A DNA stretch of 64,000 nt from Megamerina dolium (Eukaryota; Arthropoda; Insecta; Diptera; Megamerinidae): contig OY978526.1 in assembly GCA_963854835.1 (NCBI GenBank), positions 13,099,277 through 13,163,276 on the forward strand, read 5' to 3'. Below, piece by piece: positions 1 through 13,449 of the stretch. A program made the translations under genes and the position numbers. The notes beneath the pieces were generated by a model, which worked only from the letters and a program-made list of their open reading frames with translations, did not search any database and had not been told where the DNA came from. Positions within the stretch are counted from its first letter, which is position 1; every line of letters starts with the position of its first letter.

Positions 1-2397
1 GTTCATAATCAAATTACTTAAAGTATAGCTGCACAAATCCTCTAGAATTTACAAAATAATTCACTTAAAAAAAAAAAACAACCGACACAAAACAAAATGG
101 AAAGAGAAGATGATTCACATTGATTTTCATATTGTCTAAATTTCTTGAACAAAGTCATCATACGTACATTCACATTGTCAAACACTCGCATCTAATCACC
201 AGAAAAAGCAGTCGAATCCTTATTAAGGCAAATATTGCGACAGTAAAGACAATACTCAAATACATATGATATATCCTAAGTATGTCGTATGCTCTAATAA
301 ACGTAAATGTAATCCTCACATACATGCAGTGTAAGTATGAGAATATTTCTAACGAACAAATACTAATCAAATCATCTAAGGTGCGGTGTAAAGTAAAAGG
401 AATTACGAGTTAACATATGTATGTACATTTACCTACAGACTTTTATATTTCTTTTGTATACTTGTCTACTTGTACTTATATGTATATATATTAATGTTCA
501 TAGAAAATATAAACTTATATATGAATATTTGCGTATTCATTTGAAATTGACTTGAAAGATGTTTCTACTCGTATATATATGTGTGTGTGTGGATATGTAT
601 TTAGTAGAAAATAAATAAACACCTAAAAATATTGTATGTAATAAAAACGACATACATGAACTTCATTTCAACTTAATATCCGCAATAGTTGTCATTTGTC
701 GTTTGTCGTTTATCGTTGTCACCATATTCATATAACTAAAAACAAATATTCTCGTACACTTTCATATATACAAATATACGATAGAAATATTCAAATATAT
801 ACAATGACATCTAAGAACGATTCATGGCATCACAAACTAACTAATATGGATACGCGAATATGCCTTAAAATATATGCCATGCTTAGTTACTGAGCCAAAT
901 TACGACAGCAATTAAACTGTATATGTTTTTCGGGTGTAGTGTGTAGTGTGTATATGTGTCTATGTGCAAATTTATAATATAGAATGCAACATTGTATGTT
1001 GTTTATATGCACATATATACGAATGTACATATATGCTTTAAATAACTTAATTTTGTGATCTCAAAATGGCATCACACCATAATCACAAACACGAATTTGC
1101 TGCATTATGAAAACTAACAACGATGTCGTTGCTACATTTACTCTTACATTTACTCTATACAGCCATTTATATGCATGCATCAATGTACATATATAAGTTT
1201 GTAGACATGTATTTATATATAAATTTATGTATGTATGTGTGTCTAAAATTGTGCATTTACATTGTAGAATAAATAATAAACTTCGTCATTTCCAATTTAC
1301 TTATTTGTTGGCTTCTTGACGTTGTAAAAATGTAGAAGAAGATGAAAGCAAAAAAAAATATAACATCTTCAAGAAGACTATAAGAAGAAATGAGAAAATA
1401 TTTTTTCCCATACACCCCGTCTGAAATAGGTCTTCACACACTTGCATGCCTTTAAGTTCGTTCATAGGAATTCAAATAAAATTTCCAGATCAGGTTAACT
1501 TTGAAAAATTATAAAAAATATTTCATTATTTATTTTGGAGCCTATTTTTCAATAGACGCATCACCATATACATTTTTTTTTCATCGTATGATCATAAAAA
1601 AATGAGAAAAGCAACTCAGTTAAGGCTCTCCAAAGCCTCTAATGATTAGATTTGTTTTTTTTTTTTTTTGTTTTCAAGCTATTGTTTTGCTCAAAGAATT
1701 CCATAACATCTATTAACTACTTTGAATATATTTATTTACAATTCCTTGTGCATATGCTTGCATACTTACATTATTACTGCCTAAATATATTCAAATATGT
1801 AATATTTTATATGTGTACAGAATATATATAATTGTGTACATTCCTAAATCATATTGTTATAGTTATTATTAAGAATATACTCTTACATATACTAATTCCC
1901 GAGCAACAATATCACTATTTGCTTCTTCATTCCTCTTTTTCGTAACACATTTTCTTCTACGAAATAAGCAGAATATTTGGAATTGGAACTCATAGGACAA
2001 AAACTTAACTTATGGATGGAAGTTAACTTTCTCTGCTTAACCTTTCTTCTTAATTTACATTAGAGAGAGAAGGGAAAGAAAAGTTGCATGACATTCGTCT
2101 CAGTGGTATAATAGCGAACAAAATAGCAAAGTGAGAAGCCGAGTAAAAAAAAAACAAGAAATAAAGAGCAATATATGTGGCATAGTAAGTACCATTATGC
2201 TGGTAACTCAATAGATATATGTACACATATAGAAGAGAACTGAGTGTCATTAAAACGCATTGCTTTCATAATTCTAAATAGAAAGAAACCACTTCCGACA
2301 ACAATGACAACTACTAGGACAAAACACTATTGTAAGAATATGTATATGAATATGTATGTGAATACCAACTATTTACTCGTACGCGTACTAATATCAA

Positions 2398-2420
2398 GCA
2401 ACAACAACAACAACAACAAC
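2398..2420. repeat. (CAA)n microsatellite
   Basis: Uninterrupted CAA triplets, a repeat class that recurs in this window at about 12780, 12952, 14806 and 18045. Confidence 0.9.
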
Positions 2421-3049
2421 TAACATAATAACAGGCAATGCCATTAAAGTTTATAATGATTATGGCACTCTCATGCATGCTCAAATTCATTCATATACAT
2501 ACATACGTATGTGCATTTGTAGTCAAATATGTATATGTATGTATGTATGTATGTGATGACATACATGTTTAATGCCAATATGTCATATATTATATTCTTT
2601 ATATATTTATATGAATATTATAAATATTTGTATAAATATGTCCTCTACGAAATACAATATGCATAGTGTTGGAAAAATAAATTGGAACAAAAATGTTCTA
2701 ATGCTTTCGAGTTCATAGAAGACTTGCTATTACGTTTTAAGAGGTCTTGGTATTCAACGCCATTGTTTAATACTGTGCTAGCCTTTGTTTGGCGTTTGTC
2801 TAATTCCATAATAACATTTTCATGAAATTGTATTATAATTTGGAACCAACTAAGTAGGAAGACGGACACTTCTTCGTTTTTTTCAACGATGCTTAACCAC
2901 AAAATTAATTAATTCTAAATAACTTCATATGAAGTCATTTTGGGGTTTTGAGAAGGATCTTTTGAACAGAAAATTGTCTAAATCTGAAATTAATTCCGGC
3001 TTTTCCATGGATAACTTGTCATTCAAGTGAAGATTTATATTGTAGTATC

Positions 3050-3260
3050 TTCAAATCAATTTGAAATAATATAAAGTTGATTTTAAAAATTCTAAAAGTC
3101 ATTTAATTGCTCTAAAGTCCAAATAAAATATATTTTGTCATCAATTTGAATTAATCTATAGTCGAATTTAAGCATTCTCAAGTTAATTAGTCGAATTCGA
3201 AAATTCTAAGGGTCATTCAATTATTTTAAAATCAATATAAAATCATCTGAAATAGCATTA
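3050..3260. repeat. degenerate tandem repeat, period about 115 bp
   Basis: The text GATTTTAAAAATTCTAAAAG around 3079 recurs in altered form around 3193, each followed by GTCATT-AATT and a TCTAAA/TTTTAAA segment. Intervening TCAATTTGAA blocks also recur. This is an old, diverged two- to three-unit array with no coding content. Confidence 0.5.
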
Positions 3261-5799
3261 AAAGAGAAGTAGCACCTTTTTGTCATTTAGTTTGAGCTCC
3301 AAAGAGCTCTTCTGATGCTTACTATACAATCAATTTTATTTATATTTCCATTACTGTTCCATACTGAAGTTCGTATTTTTGCCCTTCACATGAAAAGTCA
3401 TGTGCATCTACTTAATTCTCTGTAGTATGAATTTATGGCATATTAATTCTGAATTTATTTGCAACAACGACAACTTTTCATTTCCCTCAGCTGTACGCGT
3501 AATTTCAAATATTTAGAGTGCAAAGATAAATTAGTAACAAAATCATATTTGGATATAGTCATGAGGAGAACATATAAATGCGTGAGTGCAATAAGTGATA
3601 AATTAGCTATGGTTAGTTAAAGGTTTTTTTAATGTAAAATAAAAGCAGTTGAAATATTCATTTGTTCGTCAGACATTATTTTTTTTAACAATTGTCGATC
3701 TCAAATATCATAAATTTGCTCTGGAAACCTAATAGTATGGAAGTTATGTCAATCGTAATCCTCTTCTGTTAAATAAAAATTAATACCACGAAATATTTGA
3801 AGTAACTTTGTTAAACTATATTTTATAAGAAAATAATTATCGGCATAGATCGGCATAGATCGGCAACATATATAATACTCGTACTACGCGATTCACTACA
3901 CAAAGCTATCATCCACCAGGAATATGTATGTGAAATACAATAAACTATTTCGTTTTCAAGATTTTGTCCTAAAGCGATAAATTTCGGATAAAAATAACGA
4001 ATGTCATCAAGTTTTTATGCATTGCTTTTAATTATTAACACCATCAATATCAATTAGAAAATATACTACTGGGCGTATACGCGATATTAATTAAACCAAC
4101 ACGTATTAAACATCGCAGTGATCACATAACAATTGAAATAAATATAATAAAATACTAAAATTAAATTAAATAAATATTTTTTTCATATTAATAGATAAAA
4201 CAAAATATAATTATAGAAGTAATAACATAAGAATGGCATCAGATAGAGTATAAGTAGAAAAATACATGATTACAAATTAGTATACAAGTGTCAAAATTGA
4301 TTTGTATTCTTTCACTTCGAAAGTTCTATAGATGATAGATTATTATAGATTAAAATTCACCCATGAACTTTAATGAATTCATGAATTGAAAGTTGAGGAG
4401 AATTTCTCAGATCGTTTTAACAGCCTATATGTACATGCGTATGAACGTGTGTTGCATTAAAGAGCTCAATGAACTTAATCTTCCAAAATACAGAAGAACA
4501 ACAACAACGAAAAACACAGCATTTGCAAACAAAAGGAATCTTACAACTAAACTCGACTAAAATGTCTACAAAAAACCAACAAAAGGAGTATAACAATAAC
4601 ATCAGCTACATACGATATATTGGCAAGAAATTCACATAAACATACACATCGAAATAGACATACTCATGTTTGGTTAGATATAAGCTAAAGAATACAAGTA
4701 CCTTATCCAAGTGATTATATAAGCCTTGCAGCTGTTGTAAGTCACCTTTTGGGACATGACCGACCGTAACATACACTCACAAACGTGCATTCACGTACAA
4801 ACATGTATGTGTATATATTTATGTGTGTGTGAGTGTATATAAGTTTATGAAAATAACAATCCATACTCAGAATGACAACCACAAATTGAAGATGACAAAA
4901 TATCTCTATACGTAGGTATAGAAAAATGTTTATACCTATGCTATGTCCAATATCTATGGCTATTGATGCTACTAAATTTACGTGTTGTTCTTGTTTTACT
5001 ATATATATTGTTCGTTATATGTACACTGAGGCTGTACACTGTCATTGGTGTTGTTGCAACTGCTGTTGTTCGAAGTGCAAACATATCTAGCGGAATAATC
5101 AATAAATTACACACCTGTCTGACTACAAAAATATTATATCACAATCACATATACACACAAACACATACACATGCAGCTACAAGACACCATCACTTACAAT
5201 ACAGAGTCAAGTATATGTATGAGCATGTAATCGTATTGTTATTTTTTGTTGTTCTTGTTGCTATTGCTTCTCTTATAGTGTTCTATTCATACAAGGATGA
5301 AGGACGATCAGGACACAGAATACATAATTTCAACATAGCTCGATGATTATGCGAGTCTATGTGTATATATGCACATATATAAGGAGAAGCAGTAAAGAAA
5401 AAAAAATAGAAATTGCTGCAAAAGATTCCTTTGGCACATTCTTCAGCATTGATGTTGAAGTGATCATTAACTATCGACTTATGAATTTTGTTAGATACTA
5501 TGCTGGTTAGTATTTTCTTAACATGATTTTACCTAAACTCGTTTAAGGCAAGTAGCTAGATACACATAGATTTTAGATTTTCCACTTTTTAAATGTTTGT
5601 CTAAATTATGAGTCTTAATTTCGTTCTATGCTTCAATAACAATATCAATTAAATCGAAAAATACCTATACTTATAATAAGATTCATTTCAAGCAATTATT
5701 AATAGTCCCGTAAGAGAGTTGAAATTGGCAGATATTCAAATTTAAATTTTTGAATGAAATTTTTATAAAATATCTGATAATTTTGGTAGTAAATTTAAA

Positions 5800-6050
5800 A
5801 ATTTTAATTGAAAGATTTTTTAATTAAATCATAGCATTTAAATCATTAAATCATCACTCTTCAGAATAGTGAATTAATTGTTTCTACAATGTTTTAACGT
5901 TTATATATTTTTTAATCAATTTTTTTGAAATATTTCCTTTATTATTTAAATTGTTAAATTGTTAAAAATAATTTTTTTAATTTTTTTAATTAAATCATAG
6001 GAATTTAATCATTAAATCATCACTTTATAGAATAGTGAATTAAATAGAGC
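5800..6050. repeat. direct repeat of an AT-rich block, spacing about 170 bp
   Basis: TTTTTTAATTAAATCATAG, then a TTTAATCATTAAATCATCACT-type stretch, then AGAATAGTGAATTAA, occurs once from about 5815 and again from about 5984, with only a few differences. Function unknown. Confidence 0.65.
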
Positions 6051-6217
6051 TAAAGACAACTCTAATTCTCATATGTTCATATATAATTTTTCTATAGTTT
6101 CTAGCTGCTGGCTTCCTTCATCAGACCAAATTTTTTTTTCTGGATTTCTTTGTTTAATTCCTTTTTCTCAGCTGGTTATTTCACTTGTACTCTTTTCCTT
6201 CTTATTCATTTTCTGCT

Positions 6218-6228
6218 ACTTCTTCTTC

Positions 6229-6260
<32 letters not shown>

Positions 6261-6262
6261 CT
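6218..6262. repeat. (TTC)n microsatellite
   Basis: A run of CTT/TTC triplets with one CTA interruption. It creates an artificial phenylalanine-rich reading frame. A (GT)n run follows at 6355-6378. Confidence 0.9.
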
Positions 6263-9139
6263 TTTCCCCTCTCATACTTCGTCTTCTTTATATGAGCGCA
6301 AATACATATATGTTTAAGTTAGAGTCAATGTCTGCAAGCACTACAAAATGTCCCTTGTGTGTGTGTGTGTGTGTGTGTAAGAGCATGGACGCAAAGACTG
6401 CCAATTTTGTTAGAAAAATCATTTTTCCTTTTACAATTGATCACCCATCCATCCCAATGCGAATGTCCTGCTGCTTTTAATACTACAATACATAGTATTT
6501 ACTCCCTACTACTTGTTCTAACCATCATCCTACCTTCTAGTACATATAAGGTATATAGTTAGTACCTACATTAATCTATATCCATTGTAACCACAGCAAA
6601 ATAACACACAAAAAATACAAAAAAAAAAAAAAAAGAAAGTAAAAACGAAAAACAAATTCCTATGATTATTTCTTCATATTTTCCACTGACTGCATTTTCA
6701 ATTGTCGATTCGGTCAAAGCAAGGACATTTCTGGGGTGCTTTGTTGATACGCTAAAGGTTAATACTAAAACGATATATGTATGTACGAGTATATATGTTC
6801 ATCCGGTCGTACAGTCAATTCGTTGGGGCGAGTATCTTAAATTATGTCTCTACCATTGAAGATTTTAAGTCTTTGCACTCGCTGACATTAGCTTCCTATT
6901 CTCATTTCCAATACGTAGAAGTCTTTTGTAGAAGGTGAATAATTTGAAATAGGATATTATTTTCAGTAGCATAAAATTTTACTAAATAATCATTAGAATT
7001 ATGTGAAATTACATTATTTGAAAGTGAAATATTTTAGCAAAATTTGTGTAATTTCTCATTTTTACCTGTCGAAAATATGAAGGACGCGTCTTTTAACCAA
7101 AACATGTTCCGAAAATTAAGAAAAGTACATAACTCAACTACAACATCAAAAACATTATTGAAGTTAATATCAAAAATTGAAAAAAAATCGACATTGCCCA
7201 TCAATTGATTGTCCCATTGAGCGAAGTATCCGAATCTAAGTAAGTTTCCCCTAGAAATTTGCTAATATATTTATACTATTATTCAAGGTACATAAGTATA
7301 ATAGTAGTTGTAGTAGTTGTCGTACAATGTCCTTATAATATGAAAGTAGGTACATAAAAGGAGTTAAGGGACTATGGAGCTATGCTGCATTAGCGATACA
7401 TATGCATATATGTGCACAATAGAGCTGTTCAAATTTTTATAATATCATTTTATTTTATTGAATATATTTATTGAATATTTTTTGAAATGCTTGCAGCGTC
7501 ATTTCTAAAAACAATCACAATTCATCTTGCAGTAGCATCGCAAATTAGATTCAGAAGCACTCCCTCTGCATATGTAGAATAATGAAATTAATTTTGAATT
7601 TTATTTTTGAACACACCTATTGTATATTGTAATCATAAATGGTAGTTTGAAGTCTTGCATTTTTGATTTATGTCTTTTCTTATGCTTTCAGTTTTCTGCC
7701 AGCAACAGTATGTATAATGAAATGAGTTTGCGTTGCGTTGCGTTCGTTGTCTCCATATTGCTATCTAACATAGGTATTGTATTTGTCTTACACTACATTG
7801 CGCTAAAGTGAACTATGATATTATATTGTTGAGCTGACATCGAATAAAGGGAGCGAAATATATATATATACATGTGCATACTATATACAATCTGGCACTC
7901 AACAACACTCATACTCATCAATGACGGGTTGTAAGGTACACTGCATATAGTAAATAATCACGAGTACACTCACAAATATACACATCCATATATTAAATAC
8001 CCTCCTTAGAGAGCCATCAGTATTCCACGAGCGGTTTTTTTATTTCCTTTTTCATTAATATTATCGTTGTTGATATTGTTATTGCTGTTAGCGTCATTGT
8101 GCTTGTTTTTACTCTAATATAATACCACATGTTTATGTATATGAATGTTACTAATATATGCTATTATGTAATAATATATATATATATTGAAAATGTTACC
8201 AGTAATCTTAGTACCCTTTTTGCCTTTACTCTTTTTCTTTCAGATTTGCTCTTTTTGCTGTCTTATTATGTTTGTGCACGTAATTGTCGTCGGCATTCTT
8301 TGGCAATGGACAAACAAAACAAAAAACGACCAACAAAAATAAACTTACTATCAACAACAACAACAATAACTTGGAATGAAAAATGTTTGTGATAATTTGT
8401 TGCATCAACAAACGATTATATTGTCTCTCTTCATTTGAGCATTACAGCCAACATAAGGACAAGCGCAAAACAATATTAACAACTCAAGTCACGCTGAAGT
8501 CTTTCAACAGTGATGAAGAGGCATTTTCCACATTCTAAGCATATCATTGTACATTTCATTTTGTATAGATATGCATGTGAATGTGTGCTTTTTTATAGAA
8601 ATCAATAATTGATTCGATTCATTATTCATTAGTCTATATAAAATAGACTCAATATATGTGAGAGTAATTCGAATTCTCTTCCAAATTCTTATGTTTGCAT
8701 GTCATCGAGTATAAAAGATTGCAAGAATGAATTAAATAATCTAGCATAATGTTGAGTGCTAAAAATGCAGAATATAATTTTGCTCTACACTGATAAAAGG
8801 ATTTTTCATGGTCGCAGGTCTATAAAGTCACTTGAAAAGATCACAACCACAACCAGCGCAAAAAAAACAACCTAGTGAAGGAAACCCACCGCTACGAAGA
8901 AGCTGAAGTACTCTTATATTCCCTATAATTTATTAAGATTTCTTGTTCACAATTAACTCGTAAATTGACTAAATCGTTCAATAGTTATTTATTGAAGCGA
9001 ACTCTTTTCAAAACGAATTTTTGCAAGAACAATTTTCACAAATATTCTTGATATCATCTTTTCAAGCGTGACAGACAAATCTATGCTACAACTACTTTTT
9101 TTACGATTTCTTTTACCAACTAATTATGATGATTATAAT

Positions 9140-9296
9140 AATATATGTTCAAAAAGTTCGGTTACAATCTTTATTAAACCAAATATGTGCCGTTTTGAAC
9201 GATAATCTTATGCCATTTTTGGGATAAAGCCATTGTTACATGTGTGTAGAACTTCTGAGTTTTCTGAGCGAAAAACTGATCCAATATTATAAATTC
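9140..9296 (-). mobile_element. mariner-type transposase C-terminal remnant with 3' terminal sequence
   Basis: On the minus strand about 40 codons read LDQFFAQKTQKFYTHVTMAL, continue as QKWHKIIVQNGTYLV and end in TAA. This matches the C-terminal tail of mariner transposases, where an F-Y-x(6)-L-x-x-K-W-x-K pattern precedes a short NGxY end. The stop is followed by about 25 bp that includes CCGAACTTTTTGAACATA, which has the look of a mariner terminal inverted repeat. No catalytic region or second end was found, so this is a dead 5'-deleted fragment. Confidence 0.65.
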
Positions 9297-9720
9297 ATGC
9301 AAATATTTAAAATTTTTTTTTTTTAGATTATTCGAAATAATATCGTAAAAATTGCTGTCGATATTTTGTTCTTTTCGAAATATTGTATTATTGCGAAAAT
9401 TTTTGCAATAATGTCGAAAATATAATTTTTGCAATAATCTCGAAATCATACATTTTTTCGACATTATTGCACAAATTTTTAAAATAACGTCGAAAAAGTG
9501 CCGAAAGTTTATAAATTTTAATTTTTGCAAAATTTCATTAATTATTTTTAATGTAAAAAAAATTGCAATAACGACGAAATTCTAATTCCATACATTTTTG
9601 GGACATTATTGAAAAAATGTACACAATAATATCGCAAAAGTGGCAAAAACTTTTTTATTTGCAAAACTTCATTTCGGCATTATTACAAAGTTTTTTGGAA
9701 TAATGTCGATAAACCCTAAT
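9297..9720. repeat. interspersed hairpin-forming repeat built on GCAATAATGTCGAAA
   Basis: The motif GCAATAATGTCGAAA and its reverse complement alternate at least eight times in diverged forms. One place, about 9388-9414, is a nearly perfect 26-bp palindrome (ATTATTGCGAAAA followed by its complement). The array sits directly beside the mariner remnant on its 5' side. No protein is encoded; the longer minus-strand reading frame across it is a product of the repeat. Confidence 0.6.
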
Positions 9721-11603
9721 TTCATACAGATATGAAATTATGTGAAAGAAATATAGTAGATATTTTCGATTGAATTAAATAAATCTGCTTCACATGAACC
9801 TCTCCATTGTCATTAACATTCTTCCATCATTATGAAAGACTATTTCAAAAATGTTCATAATGAAAAATAAACACAGCTTGAACATATCAAATATTTTGCG
9901 CATTTTATTCTTTTCATCTTCATTTTCTTCATTATTGGTGGTTTTTATGAGAATATGTTTTCGCCAAATTGTTACCAATGAACAAAGATTGCCTTATTAA
10001 AAAAATTCATTATCCTATAAACTCATTTATTCACAATGAAAATATGACAATTTCTCAACACATAAATAATTATGTAAATATTGTGTACGTAAATACTAAG
10101 AAAGAATTGATCAAAATAGAAAAGAGAACCCAGAAAACAAAGTTAATTGCAGTTAATGATGATGATATTAATCACATAAATATTCGACATTCTACTTCGC
10201 TATCTATTCGACAAGCATTTTCACACATATAAGTATCCACAAAAAAAAAAAAAAAACAACAACAACATCATCATATTACAACTAAACTACAAGAAGCAAA
10301 AATGTAAGACAAAGTAGTAGAAACACTTGTTTACAAACAGCTATTAACACAAACGTTCGACCACCCACCACAGCTGAATACTGAATCTGAATCTTAAAAC
10401 GCAAAGAAATAGTAGTAACAAACGAAATGGAAAAGAAATATGGCAAATGATAAAAATAAACAAAGCCGACTTTATGATCAACTACATACAAGCCAGTATG
10501 CAGCCGCAGCAGCAGCAGCAGTAGCAGTAACAACAAACAAGAACGTTGTTTAACAAGATAATGATGAACAGAAGAAAATTAAAGCCAAAGAAAAGAATCA
10601 CACAAATACATAAGAAAAAAAAAAATATATAATACAAACACACGCACACACAATCACACACACACACGCATATACGTAGTCAAGCCGAGGAGTAAATCTG
10701 AAATCCTGTAAATCCTGTGAACTGATGAACAAGAACGCATCATCAGATGTTGATGTAAAGGAACGTGCGAAGTAACATTTTACCACCAAATCGTCGAACA
10801 TACGCAGACACACACACACACACACCCACAGAAAAGAATAACTGAAAAGAAAATGGCAATTTTCGCCATCTTTGCTAAAGACAAATAAGTCTACAGGATC
10901 AAAAGGACTTTAACCAAAGGACAATAGCGCAATGAATTATAACATTAATACAAGCCATGAGAAAATAAAGCAAATAAAAAAATGATAAAAATAAAGGAAA
11001 ATCATAAAAAAGCAACAAAAACACAGAAAAAAAATACTAAATAATAACAAAAGACAAAATGATTACGATTATGTGTAGGTGCAGTCATAGAGAAGAGGAG
11101 CAGAAAACAAAAGAAAACAAAATTGACAATATCTGGCATATACCATATACCAACAAGTAAGTGGTGTACAGTGAATAGCACTGAGTAAGCGTGTCTATGA
11201 TGGTGATATAAATATATTTTTCTTTGTATTACTTATTAGGATAATACAAAGTATAAACTTGAGCAGTTAATAGTAGTAGCGTATTACAAGATATTGTGAA
11301 TAATTTTCTTTTCTATCTACATAAATTTGTGGCTTTGTGGTGCACTAAGTACTAACTAAAGCCACAAGAACAATTAAAAAAATTGCAACAAATCCGAACA
11401 AAAAGCTTACAAAAGATAGACAATGTAACAGAAAAATGAACATAAACTAAAAAGTATAATGCAACATGATTCATTTAATTTTTTTTCATACAAATTTTTT
11501 TTTTTTACTCTTCACTATTGTCATTATGCACTCAATGAGAGGCTTGAATGACATTGTCATCACTCTGTCTAATGAACTTTCATTGATTGCACTTTTGTGT
11601 ATT
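9721..11603. other. gene-free region with simple repeats
   Basis: No supported gene. It contains poly-A, CAG/CAA runs near 10505, CA runs near 10640-10670 and 10808-10828, and long A-rich stretches. The short frames here are low complexity. Confidence 0.6.
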
Positions 11604-11605
11604 TA

Positions 11606-12114
11606 CATACCACTTTGATCAAAAAGTTCCCGGAAAAACCACCGTGTAGCGCTTCCATCGTTCCTATTTTAGTTCTGTTTTTTGTTTTTTTTTTTTTTGT
11701 TAAGTTGGTACATCTGTTGTTAATATTCTCTCTAAATCTTAGCGTCATAACTTGACATTTACAAAAGTACATCTATCTCTGTTTGTAATGGCGATTTTTT
11801 ACAATTTTCAATCAATTTCATGCAAAAAAGAGACCATGTTGACGTCGCAAAACATATGATTTACGAGTCTGAATCCGATCCCACATTCATCAAAAGGATC
11901 ATTACTGGAGACAAGACGTGGGTTTATGAGTACGACGGAAAGAGACCGGAATTGTGGGCAGAAAACTCGTGTATTTTGCACCATGATAACGCACCGTCGC
12001 ACAGTGCCATCATTAAACAAATACCATCCAACAGCCACCGATTTTACCTGATTTGGCTCCCTCTGACTTCTTTCTGTTCAATGGATTCCGGGAACTTTTT
12101 GATCAAGGGGTATG
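11606..12114 (+). mobile_element. internally deleted mariner element (509 bp) with both ends
   Basis: Near-identical inverted ends of about 30 bp lie at 11606-11635 and about 12085-12114. They begin CATACC and include TTGATCAAAAAGTTCCCGGA. Each end is bordered by a TA dinucleotide (11604-11605 and 12115-12116), the normal Tc1/mariner target duplication. Between them the plus strand from 11820 encodes transposase fragments: FIKRIITGDKTWVYEYD, the block around the second catalytic Asp-containing motif, and HHDNAPSH, a later conserved block. The text joining them is too short, and the N-terminal helix-turn-helix half is absent. It is a non-autonomous deletion derivative. Confidence 0.85.
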
Positions 12115-12116
12115 TA

Positions 12117-13449
12117 CCTAACCTACATATTTACTCTATAACGTTTGATAATGAATTATTTAATTTACTCAATCTTCTACAAAAACAATGATGACATTAT
12201 AGCTAACCCCTTTTTTGTTTGCTTGAATGCAACAAGTGACTATTTGATACTATTTGCTTTTTTTTTTGCCTTAATCTACGGATACTTCAATTAAATCAAA
12301 TAAATTCAATTTAATTACCTTTATGATAAGTGAATTTTAGTTAATTTTCTTTTAAATGAATTAGACTACATAGTGAAATCTCATGACCTTGAAGCTATTA
12401 TAGCTAATTACAGCAACAATTGCAGTAAATTTCTATTAAATTCAAAATATTTCTAGTTAAATATCATTCATACCCTTTAAATGTTGCTCTTACATCATTT
12501 ATTTGTAGAATTTGCAATTTTTTCTAATAATTATTTCCATAATTTGAGAAAGTAAATAAAAATTCCCCATTTACACTATTTTCAAAATTGAATAAAAAAA
12601 AAAAAAAGAAAGAGCCAAATATGTCTTTATTAACTTATCAATTACCATAGTATATTAAACTTTTTAACAGAAATGACTACCTAATGCTTAATAATGCTTT
12701 CAAATGTCTTCTAATGGCAATAAAGTATATATTTTATGGCTATTATTGATGAATATCGGATAATAGCAATAGCACAGCAACAACAACAACAACAATAAAA
12801 ATATAACATACATTTACCACACTCAATATACCTATACATAAGTATGCATAAATACATATAAAATAATTGACAAAAGTATGTAATTGCTTCCTTTTACAAA
12901 TAAATACAGTAAAGCTTACTTAGACCAGGCGGCGAATAAGTAAAACGAACAACAACAACAACAACAAAAGCAATAAGAATAATATAAAATAAAAAATCCA
13001 CCACAAAATAAAGTCATCACAAACATATTAGCGTCGAGAAACACCTGAGCAAATAGATTTATATCCATGATAAAATATTATAATTTCAAGATCGTCTCTA
13101 GTATAAAGCACTTCGTAGATGTATGTACTAAATATGTGTACGTGTATGTTTAGGAGTAAATGCGTAAATGTACGGCTGTGCCTGCCTGTTGCCTAAGACG
13201 AGGTGAAAAGAAGTAAAGCTGCTGCAAATAAAACTGTAAAGTATCTAGAGCATTGAGTGTGTTATTGTTGTTGTTGTTGTTGTTGAATTTTTCCTCTTTT
13301 TTTCTTATTTTGTATTTTCATTTTTCATGTCCTTAAGTAGGTGAAAGATGTTTGAATGTACCATAGCAAATATAACTACATACACATGTATATCAGTAGC
13401 TTCTTATGTGATATATCATAGGGGGTTTTAATTTAATTGTTATTCTACT
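12117..13449. other. gene-free region
   Basis: Only simple sequence is visible: poly-A at 12594, CAA runs at 12780 and 12952, and a TTG run at 13265. No coding signal was recognised. Confidence 0.6.

Larger units (their letters stand above)
1..9130. other. gene-free AT-rich region
   Basis: I see no supported gene here. All reading frames are short, low-complexity or hydrophobic by composition, and none resembles a known domain. The stretch holds simple repeats (CAA near 2400, TATG near 2534, TTC near 6220, TG near 6360), several poly-A/T runs, a short triplicated CGGCATAGAT unit at 3841 and two degenerate tandem blocks listed separately. It could be intergenic DNA or a very long intron. Confidence 0.6.

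Noticed and set aside
4963..5346. 127-codon plus-strand frame with hydrophobic segments
   Set aside because: It covers CA-rich simple sequence, has no recognisable domain, and has odd composition; probably chance.
6073..6480. 135-codon frame with a poly-Phe run
   Set aside because: Created by the TTC and TG microsatellites.
9297..9530. Extension of the mariner C-terminal frame to 118 codons
   Set aside because: Upstream of about 42 codons it is only the translated palindromic repeat.
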